Positions 51,874-59,989 of a stretch of DNA of 64,000 bases are shown here, piece after piece. This DNA comes from Pseudaminobacter salicylatoxidans (GTDB lineage: Bacteria; Pseudomonadota; Alphaproteobacteria; Rhizobiales; Rhizobiaceae): NCBI RefSeq assembly GCF_003148475.1, contig NZ_QGGG01000009.1:159588-223587 (forward strand), read 5' to 3'. A program made the position numbers and the translations under genes. Numbering within the stretch: position 1 is the first letter of the stretch; the number at the start of each line of letters is the position of its first letter. The notes beneath the pieces were generated by a model, which ran no database searches, had not been told where the DNA came from, and saw only the letters and a list, made by a program, of their open reading frames with translations.

Positions 51874-53382
51874 ATGAGTGATACGGCGACGATAGACGTA
51901 CTTGAATACGAACAAGGCAATCTTCAGACCGGGACGAACTGGTGGGGGGCGTTCGTCATCGGTCTTGCCGGTACCATACTGGTAACGGGTGCTGCGCCTG
52001 CATTCCTGACGGTGTTCGGTGCTTCCTACATTCCCTTCATCACCTTCTTCACTTTGACGGGTGTGATATTGTGCCTCCTTCTGGCTGAATTGTCGGCCAT
52101 GATGCCAGGGCGCACGGGCGGCTCGCCATCCTATGCCTATCCGGCTTACAAGGAGCGCTGGCCGCGACTGGCGCCGCATGTCAACGGCGTCACCGCCTGG
52201 ATGTACTGGGTCGGTTGGATGCCGGTGGCTCCGCTGAACATGATACTGGCGTCGTTCTATATCACCCACCTGCTGGGGCTCGACGCCACGCACGGCATCA
52301 CACCGGTCAGTACCTTCATCCCATGGTGGACGTTGGGCATCACCGCCGTGGGCCTGATGATCCTGGCGATCCCCGCCTATCTGGGTATCCGTTTCGGCAC
52401 CTCGATGGCGACGATCCTGGCGGTGCTGTCGATGATTCCGCTGACATTTCTGTCTATCGGCTTCATCTTCAATCTCGAGACCGCAAATTGGAATGAACTG
52501 AGCGGCTTCCCGCATCTCGACGGCAGCGGGTTCTTCGACCCCGTTGGTGGGTACCCTGCCTGGATCATGTACATAGCCTACGCATTTCCGCTTCTGTGGA
52601 CGGTCATCGCCTATGAGGCGGCGGCCTGCTATATCGGCGAGTGCAAGCATCCAGGGCGTGACGCCAAGATCGCGATGACACTCGAGGGCGGCTACGGCGT
52701 GTTCGTGTACACGATGCTGCCGATCTCTTTCGTGGTCGTGCTGGGTGCCAGCGCCATCTCCGATCCTGCGCTGGTCGATCCGAAGACCATGTTTGTCACA
52801 TTTGCCAGCAACATCTTCCCCGGTGTGGCCGGTGCCGTGATGGAATGGCTGATGGCGATCATGCTCATCATCGCCCTGGTGCTGTCGGCGCTGAACTCGC
52901 TGATGGGCTGCTCGCGCTCGCTCTATCAGATGTCGCTCGACGGTCAGTTCCCGCGCTTCTACCAGCATCTGAACAAACACCATGTGCCGGACCGCGCCAT
53001 GATGACCAATGTCGGCGCCAGCCTGCTGATCGCCTTCATGGGCGGTGCGATCGAGATCTATTCCTTCTCAAACGTGGGCTATCTGGGCTCGTTCGTTCCT
53101 GTGCTGATCGGCTATTACCTGCTTCGCAAAGATCGGCCCAATGTCTATCGGCCATTCCGGCTGCCTGAATATTTCAAGTACATCGCGCTTGCTCTGGCTG
53201 CTCTTTATTTCTTCGTATGGCTTTTTGGTGGAATTATCTATTCGTACATCGGCGGACAGGCGATCTACTACTTCCTCGGCGTTGCGGCCACTTTCATGTA
53301 CCTGCCGCTCTACTGGTATCGGAAATGGGAGGATCGCAGGGACGGCGTGGTCCCGAGTGAGATGGCCATGATGGGCAACTAG
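51874..53382 (+). CDS. APC-family amino acid/amine permease
   Basis: A 502-residue transporter with about twelve helices. WWGAFVIGLAGTILVTGAAPAFLT begins the first helix pair (seen as FVIGLAGTILVTGAAPAF), and AELSAMMPGRTGGSPSYAYP and NSLMGCSRSLYQMSLDGQFPRF are APC landmarks. Members import amino acids or amines. The ATG at 51874 is seven bases after GGAGGA; an ATG at 51859 overlaps that site and is less likely. As first gene of the pathway operon it probably imports methylamine or a methylated amino acid. Confidence 0.87.
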   Translation: MSDTATIDVLEYEQGNLQTGTNWWGAFVIGLAGTILVTGAAPAFLTVFGASYIPFITFFTLTGVILCLLLAELSAMMPGRTGGSPSYAYPAYKERWPRLAPHVNGVTAWMYWVGWMPVAPLNMILASFYITHLLGLDATHGITPVSTFIPWWTLGITAVGLMILAIPAYLGIRFGTSMATILAVLSMIPLTFLSIGFIFNLETANWNELSGFPHLDGSGFFDPVGGYPAWIMYIAYAFPLLWTVIAYEAAACYIGECKHPGRDAKIAMTLEGGYGVFVYTMLPISFVVVLGASAISDPALVDPKTMFVTFASNIFPGVAGAVMEWLMAIMLIIALVLSALNSLMGCSRSLYQMSLDGQFPRFYQHLNKHHVPDRAMMTNVGASLLIAFMGGAIEIYSFSNVGYLGSFVPVLIGYYLLRKDRPNVYRPFRLPEYFKYIALALAALYFFVWLFGGIIYSYIGGQAIYYFLGVAATFMYLPLYWYRKWEDRRDGVVPSEMAMMGN

Positions 53383-53393
53383 GAGGACGGGCG

Positions 53394-53891
53394 ATGTTTC
53401 GCAATCCTTTCCGGCGAAGGCCCTTGCGCGATGTTTCGCAGGAGACCCCGAAGGTTCTGATCGCTTCGGAGGGGCGGCGTTTCAGCGAGGACGCTATCCA
53501 GACGGCTGCGCGCCTCGCGCGCGGCCATGGCGGCAGCGTCCGTGTGCTGACTGTCGCCCGGCTGTGGGGGACCAGCTTCGGCCTTCCCAATCCCGGATTA
53601 CGGCCGAGCAAGCGTGAGGTGGCCGAGCAGGAGGATAATGTCGGTTGGACCATCTCCAGGCTGGAGGCACTCGGCGTGGAGGCTGATGGTCATATCGTCG
53701 TTACGCGCACCCCCTCCAGAAGCATTCTTCGGGAGGCTGCGTGTCAAGGATGTACGGCGATTGTCATGGGCGCCGACCCCCGACGAAGCTGGCTAATGGC
53801 CTCGATGATGTGGAGCCAGGAGCCTTACCGGGTCAATCGGCGTGCCGGTATCCCGGTTCATCTGATCTGTCCTGCATTTTCCAGTTCGTAG
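53394..53891 (+). CDS. Universal stress protein (UspA-like)
   Basis: A 165-residue cytosolic protein: PKVLIASEGRRFSEDAIQTA starts the Usp fold, and GCTAIVMGADPRRSWLM near the end corresponds to the nucleotide-loop region (a variant of G-x2-G-x9-G-S). A basic N-terminus of about 18 residues precedes the domain. It begins 11 bases after the permease and 130 bases before mgsA. Usp genes next to permeases often modulate them; here the role is unknown. Confidence 0.82.
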   Translation: MFRNPFRRRPLRDVSQETPKVLIASEGRRFSEDAIQTAARLARGHGGSVRVLTVARLWGTSFGLPNPGLRPSKREVAEQEDNVGWTISRLEALGVEADGHIVVTRTPSRSILREAACQGCTAIVMGADPRRSWLMASMMWSQEPYRVNRRAGIPVHLICPAFSSS

Positions 53892-54021
53892 AAACAATTG
53901 CAGCACCAGGCCGGCAGTTGGGAGATGACTTGTCTAGTATGAAAAAAAAATTCATGACAGTTGAATTTGAAAACAGAGCTTGCTACCGTGCCTGGGCAGG
54001 CTAGAGGAAGAGGTGAATACG

Positions 54022-54918
54022 ATGTGTGGCATTGTTGGGCTGTTCCTGAAGGACAAATCGCTGGAGCCGCAATTGGGCTCGATGCTGTCGGAAATGCTGG
54101 TCTGTTTGACTGACCGGGGGCCCGACAGCGCCGGCATCGCGATCTATGGATCGCCTGAGAAGAACCGTGGTAAAATTACCATTCAGTCCCCGTCGCCGGA
54201 GCGTGATTTCGCTAATCTCGATCAGGAGGTTGCCGGCAAGATCGGCGCGCCTGTGGCCATGACAGTCAAGTCCACCCATGCGGTGCTCGAGATTCCGGCA
54301 GACAAAGTCGACACTTCGCGCGCCGCTATCGCCGAGTTGCGTCCGGATGCGCGCGTCATGGGTGCCGGAGAATCGATCGAGATTTACAAGGAGGTCGGTT
54401 TGCCGGGGGAGGTGGCCAAGCGCTTCGATCTGTCGAAGATGGCTGGCTCGCATGGCATCGGCCATACCCGTATGGCCACCGAGTCGGCTGTGACCACTAT
54501 GGGAGCCCATCCCTTCTCGACCGGTCCTGACCAGTGCCTGGTGCACAATGGCTCGCTGTCCAACCACAACAATATCCGCCGCGAACTGAAGCGCGAGGGC
54601 ATGACGTTCGAGACGGAGAACGACACTGAAGTGGCGGCCGCTTATCTGTCGCACAAGATCGCCGGCGGCATGGGGCTGGGCGAAGCACTTGAATCAAGCT
54701 TGAACGATCTCGACGGTTTTTTCACTTTCGTAGTGGGCACCAAGAACGGCTTCGGCGTCGTGCGCGACCCGATTGCCTGCAAGCCGGCCGTCATGGCCGA
54801 GACTGACCGCTATGTCGCGTTCGGGTCCGAGTATCGCGCTCTGGCCAACCTGCCGGGTATCGAGCAGGCTCGGGTGTGGGAGCCCGAACCGTCCACCGTC
54901 TATTTCTGGGAGCATTGA
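54022..54918 (+). CDS. mgsA: N-methylglutamate synthase subunit A (class II glutamine amidotransferase)
   Basis: A 298-residue protein that begins MCGIVGLFL, leaving Cys2 as the N-terminal nucleophile once the methionine is removed. TDRGPDSAGIAIY, HTRMATESAVTTMGAHPF and VHNGSLSNHNNIRREL are class II amidotransferase blocks, as in the N-terminal part of glutamate synthase. It releases the methylamino group from gamma-glutamylmethylamide (or ammonia from glutamine) for MgsC. The ATG at 54022 follows GAGGAAGAGG. It heads the mgsABC-gmaS-mgdABCD string. Confidence 0.92.
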   Translation: MCGIVGLFLKDKSLEPQLGSMLSEMLVCLTDRGPDSAGIAIYGSPEKNRGKITIQSPSPERDFANLDQEVAGKIGAPVAMTVKSTHAVLEIPADKVDTSRAAIAELRPDARVMGAGESIEIYKEVGLPGEVAKRFDLSKMAGSHGIGHTRMATESAVTTMGAHPFSTGPDQCLVHNGSLSNHNNIRRELKREGMTFETENDTEVAAAYLSHKIAGGMGLGEALESSLNDLDGFFTFVVGTKNGFGVVRDPIACKPAVMAETDRYVAFGSEYRALANLPGIEQARVWEPEPSTVYFWEH

Positions 54919-54922
54919 GACG

Positions 54923-55660
54923 ATGCCTACATCCAATCTTGCCACCGTGCCCGTCGGCGTGCAGGCCGATGAAGCCCGGATCGTCGATCTGGCGGAAGTT
55001 ACGCTGCGCGATCTCAATCGCGCGCTGCACGACCCTCGGGAAGTCGCGCGCGATTCTGCCTGGGAGGTTCTTAACCCCAAGGGTTGTCATGCTCTGGCTG
55101 TCGGGGTGGATGCTCCCATCACTGTCGATGTGCGCGGTAGCGTCGGTTACTACTGCGCCGGCATGAATCAGAGCGGCACGATCACTGTCCATGGCTCTGC
55201 CGGTCCGGGCGTCGCGGAGAACATGATGTCGGGAACGGTGATCGTGAAGGGCGATGCCTCACAATATGCCGGCGCAACCGGCCGAGGCGGACTGCTCGTT
55301 ATCGAGGGCAACGCCTCTTCGCGATGCGGCATTTCCATGAAGGGCATCGACATCGTCGTGCGCGGTAATGTGGGGCACATGTCGGCCTTTATGGCGCAGT
55401 CGGGCAATCTGGTGATCCTTGGCGATGCCGGTGATGCGCTTGGCGATTCCATCTACGAGGCGCGCCTGTTCGTGCGTGGTCAGGTCAAGAGCCTGGGCGC
55501 CGACTGCATCGAAAAGGAGATGCGGCCCGAGCATATCGGGACCGTGCAAGATCTGCTGGACCGCGCCGGCATCGCGGATGTGAAACCGGAGGAATTCAAG
55601 CGCTACGGTTCGGCGCGCACCCTCTACAACTTCAACATCGATAACGCCGACGCGTATTGA
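54923..55660 (+). CDS. mgsB: N-methylglutamate synthase subunit B (GXGXG/GltB C-terminal-like)
   Basis: A 245-residue protein with a right-handed beta-helix of GXGXG repeats (GSVGYYCAGMNQSGTITVHG, GPGVAENMMSGTVIVKGDAS and so on, about 60-190), equal to the C-terminal domain of glutamate synthase. It has a structural and interface role in the synthase complex. The gene begins four bases after the mgsA stop, and its stop is 11 bases from the chosen mgsC start. A longer upstream frame runs inside mgsA. Confidence 0.92.
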   Translation: MPTSNLATVPVGVQADEARIVDLAEVTLRDLNRALHDPREVARDSAWEVLNPKGCHALAVGVDAPITVDVRGSVGYYCAGMNQSGTITVHGSAGPGVAENMMSGTVIVKGDASQYAGATGRGGLLVIEGNASSRCGISMKGIDIVVRGNVGHMSAFMAQSGNLVILGDAGDALGDSIYEARLFVRGQVKSLGADCIEKEMRPEHIGTVQDLLDRAGIADVKPEEFKRYGSARTLYNFNIDNADAY

Positions 55661-55671
55661 GGGCCACCGAG

Positions 55672-57000
55672 ATGACCTACCACAATCCACCGACCACTCC
55701 GCGCACATCGGCTACATTCGACGAATATAGCATGTCGGAAATCCGGCGCGCGGCTGCCACCGGCATCTATGACATCCGCGGTTCCGGCGCCAAGCGCAAG
55801 GTCCCGCATTTCGACGATCTGCTCTTTCTTGGCGCTTCGATCTCGCGCTATGCGCTGGAAGGCTATCGTGAGCGTTGCGATACGTCTGTCGTACTGGGCA
55901 CCCGCTTCGCCAAGAAGCCCATCGAGTTGAAAATCCCCATCACGATCGCTGGCATGAGCTTCGGCTCGCTGTCCGGTCCGGCAAAGGAAGCGCTTGGCCG
56001 AGGCGCCACGCTTTCGGGAACGTCCACGACGACTGGCGACGGCGGCATGACCGAAGAAGAACGCGGTCATTCCGAAAAACTGGTCTATCAGGTTCTTCCC
56101 TCCCGCTATGGAATGAACCCGCGCGATCTTCGCCGCGCCGATGCCATCGAAGTTGTGGTCGGCCAGGGCGCCAAGCCCGGTGGCGGCGGTATGCTGCTGG
56201 GCCAAAAGATTTCCGATCGTGTTGCCGAGATGCGTACACTGCCCAAGGGTATCGATCAGCGCTCGGCCTGCCGTCATCCTGACTGGACCGGCCCGGACGA
56301 TCTGGAGATCAAGATCCTGGAGATCCGTGAGATCACCGATTGGGAAAAGCCGATCTATGTAAAGGTCGGAGGTGCCCGCCCGTATTACGACACCGCGCTG
56401 GCCGTGAAGGCTGGTGCCGATGTGGTCGTGCTCGACGGTATGCAGGGCGGCACCGCCGCCACGCAGGAAGTGTTCATCGAGCATGTCGGCCAGCCGACGC
56501 TGGCCTGTATTCGTCCGGCGGTCAAGGCGCTGCAGGACTTGGGAATGCATCGCAAGGTGCAGCTCATCGTGTCGGGTGGCATCCGCAACGGCGCGGATGT
56601 GGCCAAGGCGTTGGCGCTCGGCGCTGACGCCGTTTCGATCGGCACAGCTGCTCTTATCGCGTTGGGTGACAACGATCCTCGTTGGGAGAGCGAGTATCAG
56701 ATGCTCGGCACGAAGGCCGGTGCCTATGATGACTGGCATGAGGGCAAGGACCCTGCGGGCATCACCACGCAGGATCCGGAGTTGATGAAGCGGGTGGACC
56801 CGGTCGCCGCCGGCCGTCGGCTTGCCAACTACCTTAAGGTGATGACGCTGGAGGCGCAGACGATCGCCCGCGCCTGTGGCAAGAACCATGTGCATAACCT
56901 TGAGCCGGAGGATCTGTGCGCCTTGACGATCGAGGCGGCGGCTATGGCCGGTGTGCCACTGGCAGGAACGGATTGGGTGCCTGGCAAAAGCGCTTTTTGA
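55672..57000 (+). CDS. mgsC: N-methylglutamate synthase subunit C (glutamate synthase FMN domain)
   Basis: A 442-residue protein homologous to the FMN and Fe-S central domain of glutamate synthase. ITIAGMSFGSLSGPAKEAL, GTSTTTGDGGMTEEER, VGQGAKPGGGGMLLGQKISD and VVVLDGMQGGTAATQEVFIE are the conserved flavin and 2-oxoglutarate sites. The complex joins methylamine to glutamate, giving N-methylglutamate. The ATG at 55672 follows GAGGG; a TTG at 55657 overlapping the mgsB stop is less likely. Confidence 0.93.
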   Translation: MTYHNPPTTPRTSATFDEYSMSEIRRAAATGIYDIRGSGAKRKVPHFDDLLFLGASISRYALEGYRERCDTSVVLGTRFAKKPIELKIPITIAGMSFGSLSGPAKEALGRGATLSGTSTTTGDGGMTEEERGHSEKLVYQVLPSRYGMNPRDLRRADAIEVVVGQGAKPGGGGMLLGQKISDRVAEMRTLPKGIDQRSACRHPDWTGPDDLEIKILEIREITDWEKPIYVKVGGARPYYDTALAVKAGADVVVLDGMQGGTAATQEVFIEHVGQPTLACIRPAVKALQDLGMHRKVQLIVSGGIRNGADVAKALALGADAVSIGTAALIALGDNDPRWESEYQMLGTKAGAYDDWHEGKDPAGITTQDPELMKRVDPVAAGRRLANYLKVMTLEAQTIARACGKNHVHNLEPEDLCALTIEAAAMAGVPLAGTDWVPGKSAF

Positions 57001-57027
57001 CAAGCCCGGATTGAGGAGGAGCAATTC

Positions 57028-58371
57028 ATGGGTACCACTTTCTACGCAAAACAGGACGCTGCTGCACAAATCGATCTTGAAGCTTACGCGAGGGCGAGGA
57101 ACGTAAAGTTCTTCATGATCACCTATACCGATGTACTCGGCTACCAGCGGGCCAAGCTGGTTCCGACCAGTGCCATCGCCGATATGCAGAAGGGAGGAGC
57201 CGGTTTTGCCGGCTTTGCCGGTGGCATGGACATGACACCGGCCAATTCCGACATGCTGGCCATTCCAGATCCCGCGTCGGTCACGCAATTGCCCTGGAAG
57301 CCGGAAGTCGCATGGTTGGCATCGGATTGCGCCATGGACGGTAAAAGCGTCGAGCAGGCGCCGCGCAATACGCTGAAACGGTTGATCGCCGAGGCTGCAG
57401 CGCAGGGCATCCGCGTCAAGACAGGTGTCGAGCCGGAATTCTTCCTGACCACGCCCGACGGCAAGATGGTTGCGGACGAGCATGATCGTCTGGCCAAGCC
57501 CTGCTATGATCAGCAGGCGCTCATGCGTCGTTACGACATCATCGCGGAAGCCAGCGATGCAATGGCGGAACTCGGGTGGGAGCCCTATCAGAACGACCAT
57601 GAGGACGCGAACGGCCAGTTCGAGATGAACTGGCGTTTCGATGATGTTTTGCTAACGGCCGACCGCTATTCGTTTTTCAAGTTCATGATCAAGACGATCG
57701 CCGAGCGGCACGGTCTGAGGGCCACTTTCATGCCCAAACCGTTTCCCGGCCTTACCGGCAACGGTTGCCATGCGCATATCTCCGCCTGGGATCTGTCGGG
57801 CTCGACGAACATCTTCGCCGACGACAATGCGCCCGATGGTTTGTCGAAGCGTGGCATGCACTTCCTCGGCGGCATCATGAAGTATGCGCCGGCGATGACC
57901 GCGATCATCTGCCCGACGGTCAATTCCTACAAGCGCATCAACGCGCCCCGAACCGCCTCGGGTGCGACCTGGGCACCGAATGCGGTGACATGGACAGGTA
58001 ACAACCGCAGCCACATGGTTCGCGTGCCTGGTCCCGGTCGGTTCGAACTGCGTCTGCCCGACGGCGCCGCCAATCCATATCTGATGCAGGCCGTCATCCT
58101 CGCTGCAGGTCTTGCCGGCTTGCGCGACGAATTGGATCCGGGCACGCGCAGCGACATCAACATGTATGAGGACGGGCACTCCATCAAGGATGCACCGCGA
58201 CTGCCGCTCAACCTATTGGACGCGCTTCGCTTGCTTGACGGCAGCGAGGAGTTCAAGCAGCAGCTCGGTTCCGAACTGGTGGATGCCTTCGTCAGGATGA
58301 AGATGAAAGAGTGGAATTCCTACGTCTCGCACTTCACCGAGTGGGAACGCGATAACGCTCTCGACATCTGA
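57028..58371 (+). CDS. gmaS: Gamma-glutamylmethylamide synthetase (glutamine-synthetase type III family)
   Basis: A 447-residue ligase. GVEPEFFL (E135, E137) binds metal, HEDANGQFEMNW (from 191) is the GS motif, NGCHAHISAWD holds the ATP-side histidine, and NSYKRINAPRTASGATWAP and RFELRLPDGAANPYL bind substrate. GmaS joins methylamine to glutamate with ATP, giving gamma-glutamylmethylamide, the entry step of the pathway. Such proteins were once named GlnT. The ATG at 57028 follows GAGGAGGA; the gene lies 27 bases after mgsC and 42 before mgdA. Confidence 0.93.
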   Translation: MGTTFYAKQDAAAQIDLEAYARARNVKFFMITYTDVLGYQRAKLVPTSAIADMQKGGAGFAGFAGGMDMTPANSDMLAIPDPASVTQLPWKPEVAWLASDCAMDGKSVEQAPRNTLKRLIAEAAAQGIRVKTGVEPEFFLTTPDGKMVADEHDRLAKPCYDQQALMRRYDIIAEASDAMAELGWEPYQNDHEDANGQFEMNWRFDDVLLTADRYSFFKFMIKTIAERHGLRATFMPKPFPGLTGNGCHAHISAWDLSGSTNIFADDNAPDGLSKRGMHFLGGIMKYAPAMTAIICPTVNSYKRINAPRTASGATWAPNAVTWTGNNRSHMVRVPGPGRFELRLPDGAANPYLMQAVILAAGLAGLRDELDPGTRSDINMYEDGHSIKDAPRLPLNLLDALRLLDGSEEFKQQLGSELVDAFVRMKMKEWNSYVSHFTEWERDNALDI

Positions 58372-58413
58372 GCCGGCGCACCGGATCGCCCGCAAATCCC
58401 CGGAGCATATACG

Positions 58414-59664
58414 ATGAAATACTCGATCTTCTCCCTCGCCAAGGCTGCCATGTCCGGTCACCGGGGCTGGACGAGAGCCTGGCGCGATCCGGTGCCGAAG
58501 GACCGTTACGACGTGATTATCATAGGCGGTGGCGGCCATGGTCTGGCCACCGCCTATTTTCTCGCCAAGGAATATGGCATCCGCAATGTCGCGGTGCTGG
58601 AGAAGGGGTGGATCGGCTCCGGCAATGCCGGGCGCAACACCACCATTATCCGCTCCAACTACATGCTTCCCGGCAATGTCGGTTTCTACGAGCTGTCGAT
58701 GAAGCTCTGGGAGCGGATGGAGCAGGACCTCAACTACAACACGATGGTGAGCCAGCGCGGCATCATCAATCTGTACCATTCCGATGCGCAGCGCGACGCC
58801 TTTGCGCGCCGGGGCAATTCCATGCGTATCAACGGCATCGACGCCGAACTGCTCGATGCCGAACAAATCCGCAAGGAACTGCCCTTCCTCAATTATTCCA
58901 ACCCGCGGTTTCCCATCATGGGTGGCCTCATGCAAAGGCGTGGCGGAACCGCCCGCCACGACGCGGTGGTGTGGGGCTATGCGCGCGCCGCCAACGATCT
59001 GGGCGTCGATATCATCCAGAACTGCGAGGTCATCGGCTTTCAGCGAACCAACGGTCGCATCACCGGCGTAGAGACCACCCGTGGGAACATCGCCGCTGGT
59101 AAGGTCGGCATGGCTGTCGCCGGCTCCACCTCACGCGTGGCCGCGATGGCTGGATTGAAACTGCCCATCGAAAGTCATGTCCTGCAGGCCTTCGTCTCGG
59201 AGGCGATCAAACCTCTCATTCCGGGCGTGGTGACTTTCGGTGCCGGTCACTTCTACGTCAGCCAGTCCGATAAGGGCGGTCTGGTGTTCGGCGGTGATCT
59301 CGACGGCTACAATTCCTACGCCCAGCGCGGAAACATGCCCGTGATGGAGGACGTCTGCGAAGGCGGCATGGCCATCATGCCGATGCTCGGTCGTGTGCGC
59401 CTTTTGCGTCAGTGGGGCGGCATCATGGATATGTCGATGGATGGCACGCCCATCATCGACAGAACGCCGGTCGAGGGGCTCTATCTCAATGCCGGCTGGT
59501 GCTATGGCGGCTTCAAGGCAACGCCCGGCTCAGGGCTCGTCTTCGCCCATCTCATGGCGCGCGACGAGCCGCATCCCGAGGCGGCCCTCTTCCGGCTCGA
59601 CCGGTTCCGGCGCGGCGCCATGATCGACGAGAAGGGCCAGGGCGCCCAGCCAAACCTTCACTGA
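58414..59664 (+). CDS. mgdA: N-methylglutamate dehydrogenase subunit A (SoxB-like)
   Basis: A 416-residue flavoprotein. DVIIIGGGGHGLATAYFLAK (about 33-52) binds FAD, and RRGGTARHDAVVWGYARAA supplies the histidine region linked to FMN in sarcosine oxidase beta subunits; GWCYGGFKATPGSGLVFAHL closes the FAD site. It forms the catalytic core with MgdC, oxidising the N-methyl group of N-methylglutamate. Next to mgsABC and gmaS the N-methylglutamate role is much more likely than sarcosine oxidase, though the sequences overlap. Confidence 0.92.
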   Translation: MKYSIFSLAKAAMSGHRGWTRAWRDPVPKDRYDVIIIGGGGHGLATAYFLAKEYGIRNVAVLEKGWIGSGNAGRNTTIIRSNYMLPGNVGFYELSMKLWERMEQDLNYNTMVSQRGIINLYHSDAQRDAFARRGNSMRINGIDAELLDAEQIRKELPFLNYSNPRFPIMGGLMQRRGGTARHDAVVWGYARAANDLGVDIIQNCEVIGFQRTNGRITGVETTRGNIAAGKVGMAVAGSTSRVAAMAGLKLPIESHVLQAFVSEAIKPLIPGVVTFGAGHFYVSQSDKGGLVFGGDLDGYNSYAQRGNMPVMEDVCEGGMAIMPMLGRVRLLRQWGGIMDMSMDGTPIIDRTPVEGLYLNAGWCYGGFKATPGSGLVFAHLMARDEPHPEAALFRLDRFRRGAMIDEKGQGAQPNLH

Positions 59665-59680
59665 AAACGGGATCGGTCCA

Positions 59681-59989
59681 ATGCGCATTGCTTGTCCCTA
59701 CTGCGGCGAACGCGAAGTCGGCGAATTCAGCTATCTCGGCGACGCTTCACCCAAACGCCCACATTATACCATCGACGACGGCACCGATCCTGTGGTGCTG
59801 GAGGAAGCTTTCAACGAGTATGTCTATCTGCGCGACAACGTAGCCGGTACCATGCGTGAATATTGGTATCACGGAGGCGGCTGCCGCTCCTGGCTGATAG
59901 CTGAGCGCAGCACGCTCACCCACGAATTCAAATCGGTGCAGGCTGCCCCTGGAGCGGGGGCGGCCAAGGTGACGCTGCAGGGAGAATGA
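59681..59989 (+). CDS. mgdB: N-methylglutamate dehydrogenase subunit B (SoxD-like, zinc)
   Basis: A 102-residue small subunit. CPYCGEREVGEF (C5, C8), together with H64 and C68 in WYHGGGCRSW, forms the zinc site of sarcosine oxidase delta subunits. The FNEYVYLRDNVAGTMREYWY stretch is the family core. It stabilises the heterotetramer. It begins 16 bases after mgdA and overlaps mgdC by four bases. Confidence 0.93.
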   Translation: MRIACPYCGEREVGEFSYLGDASPKRPHYTIDDGTDPVVLEEAFNEYVYLRDNVAGTMREYWYHGGGCRSWLIAERSTLTHEFKSVQAAPGAGAAKVTLQGE

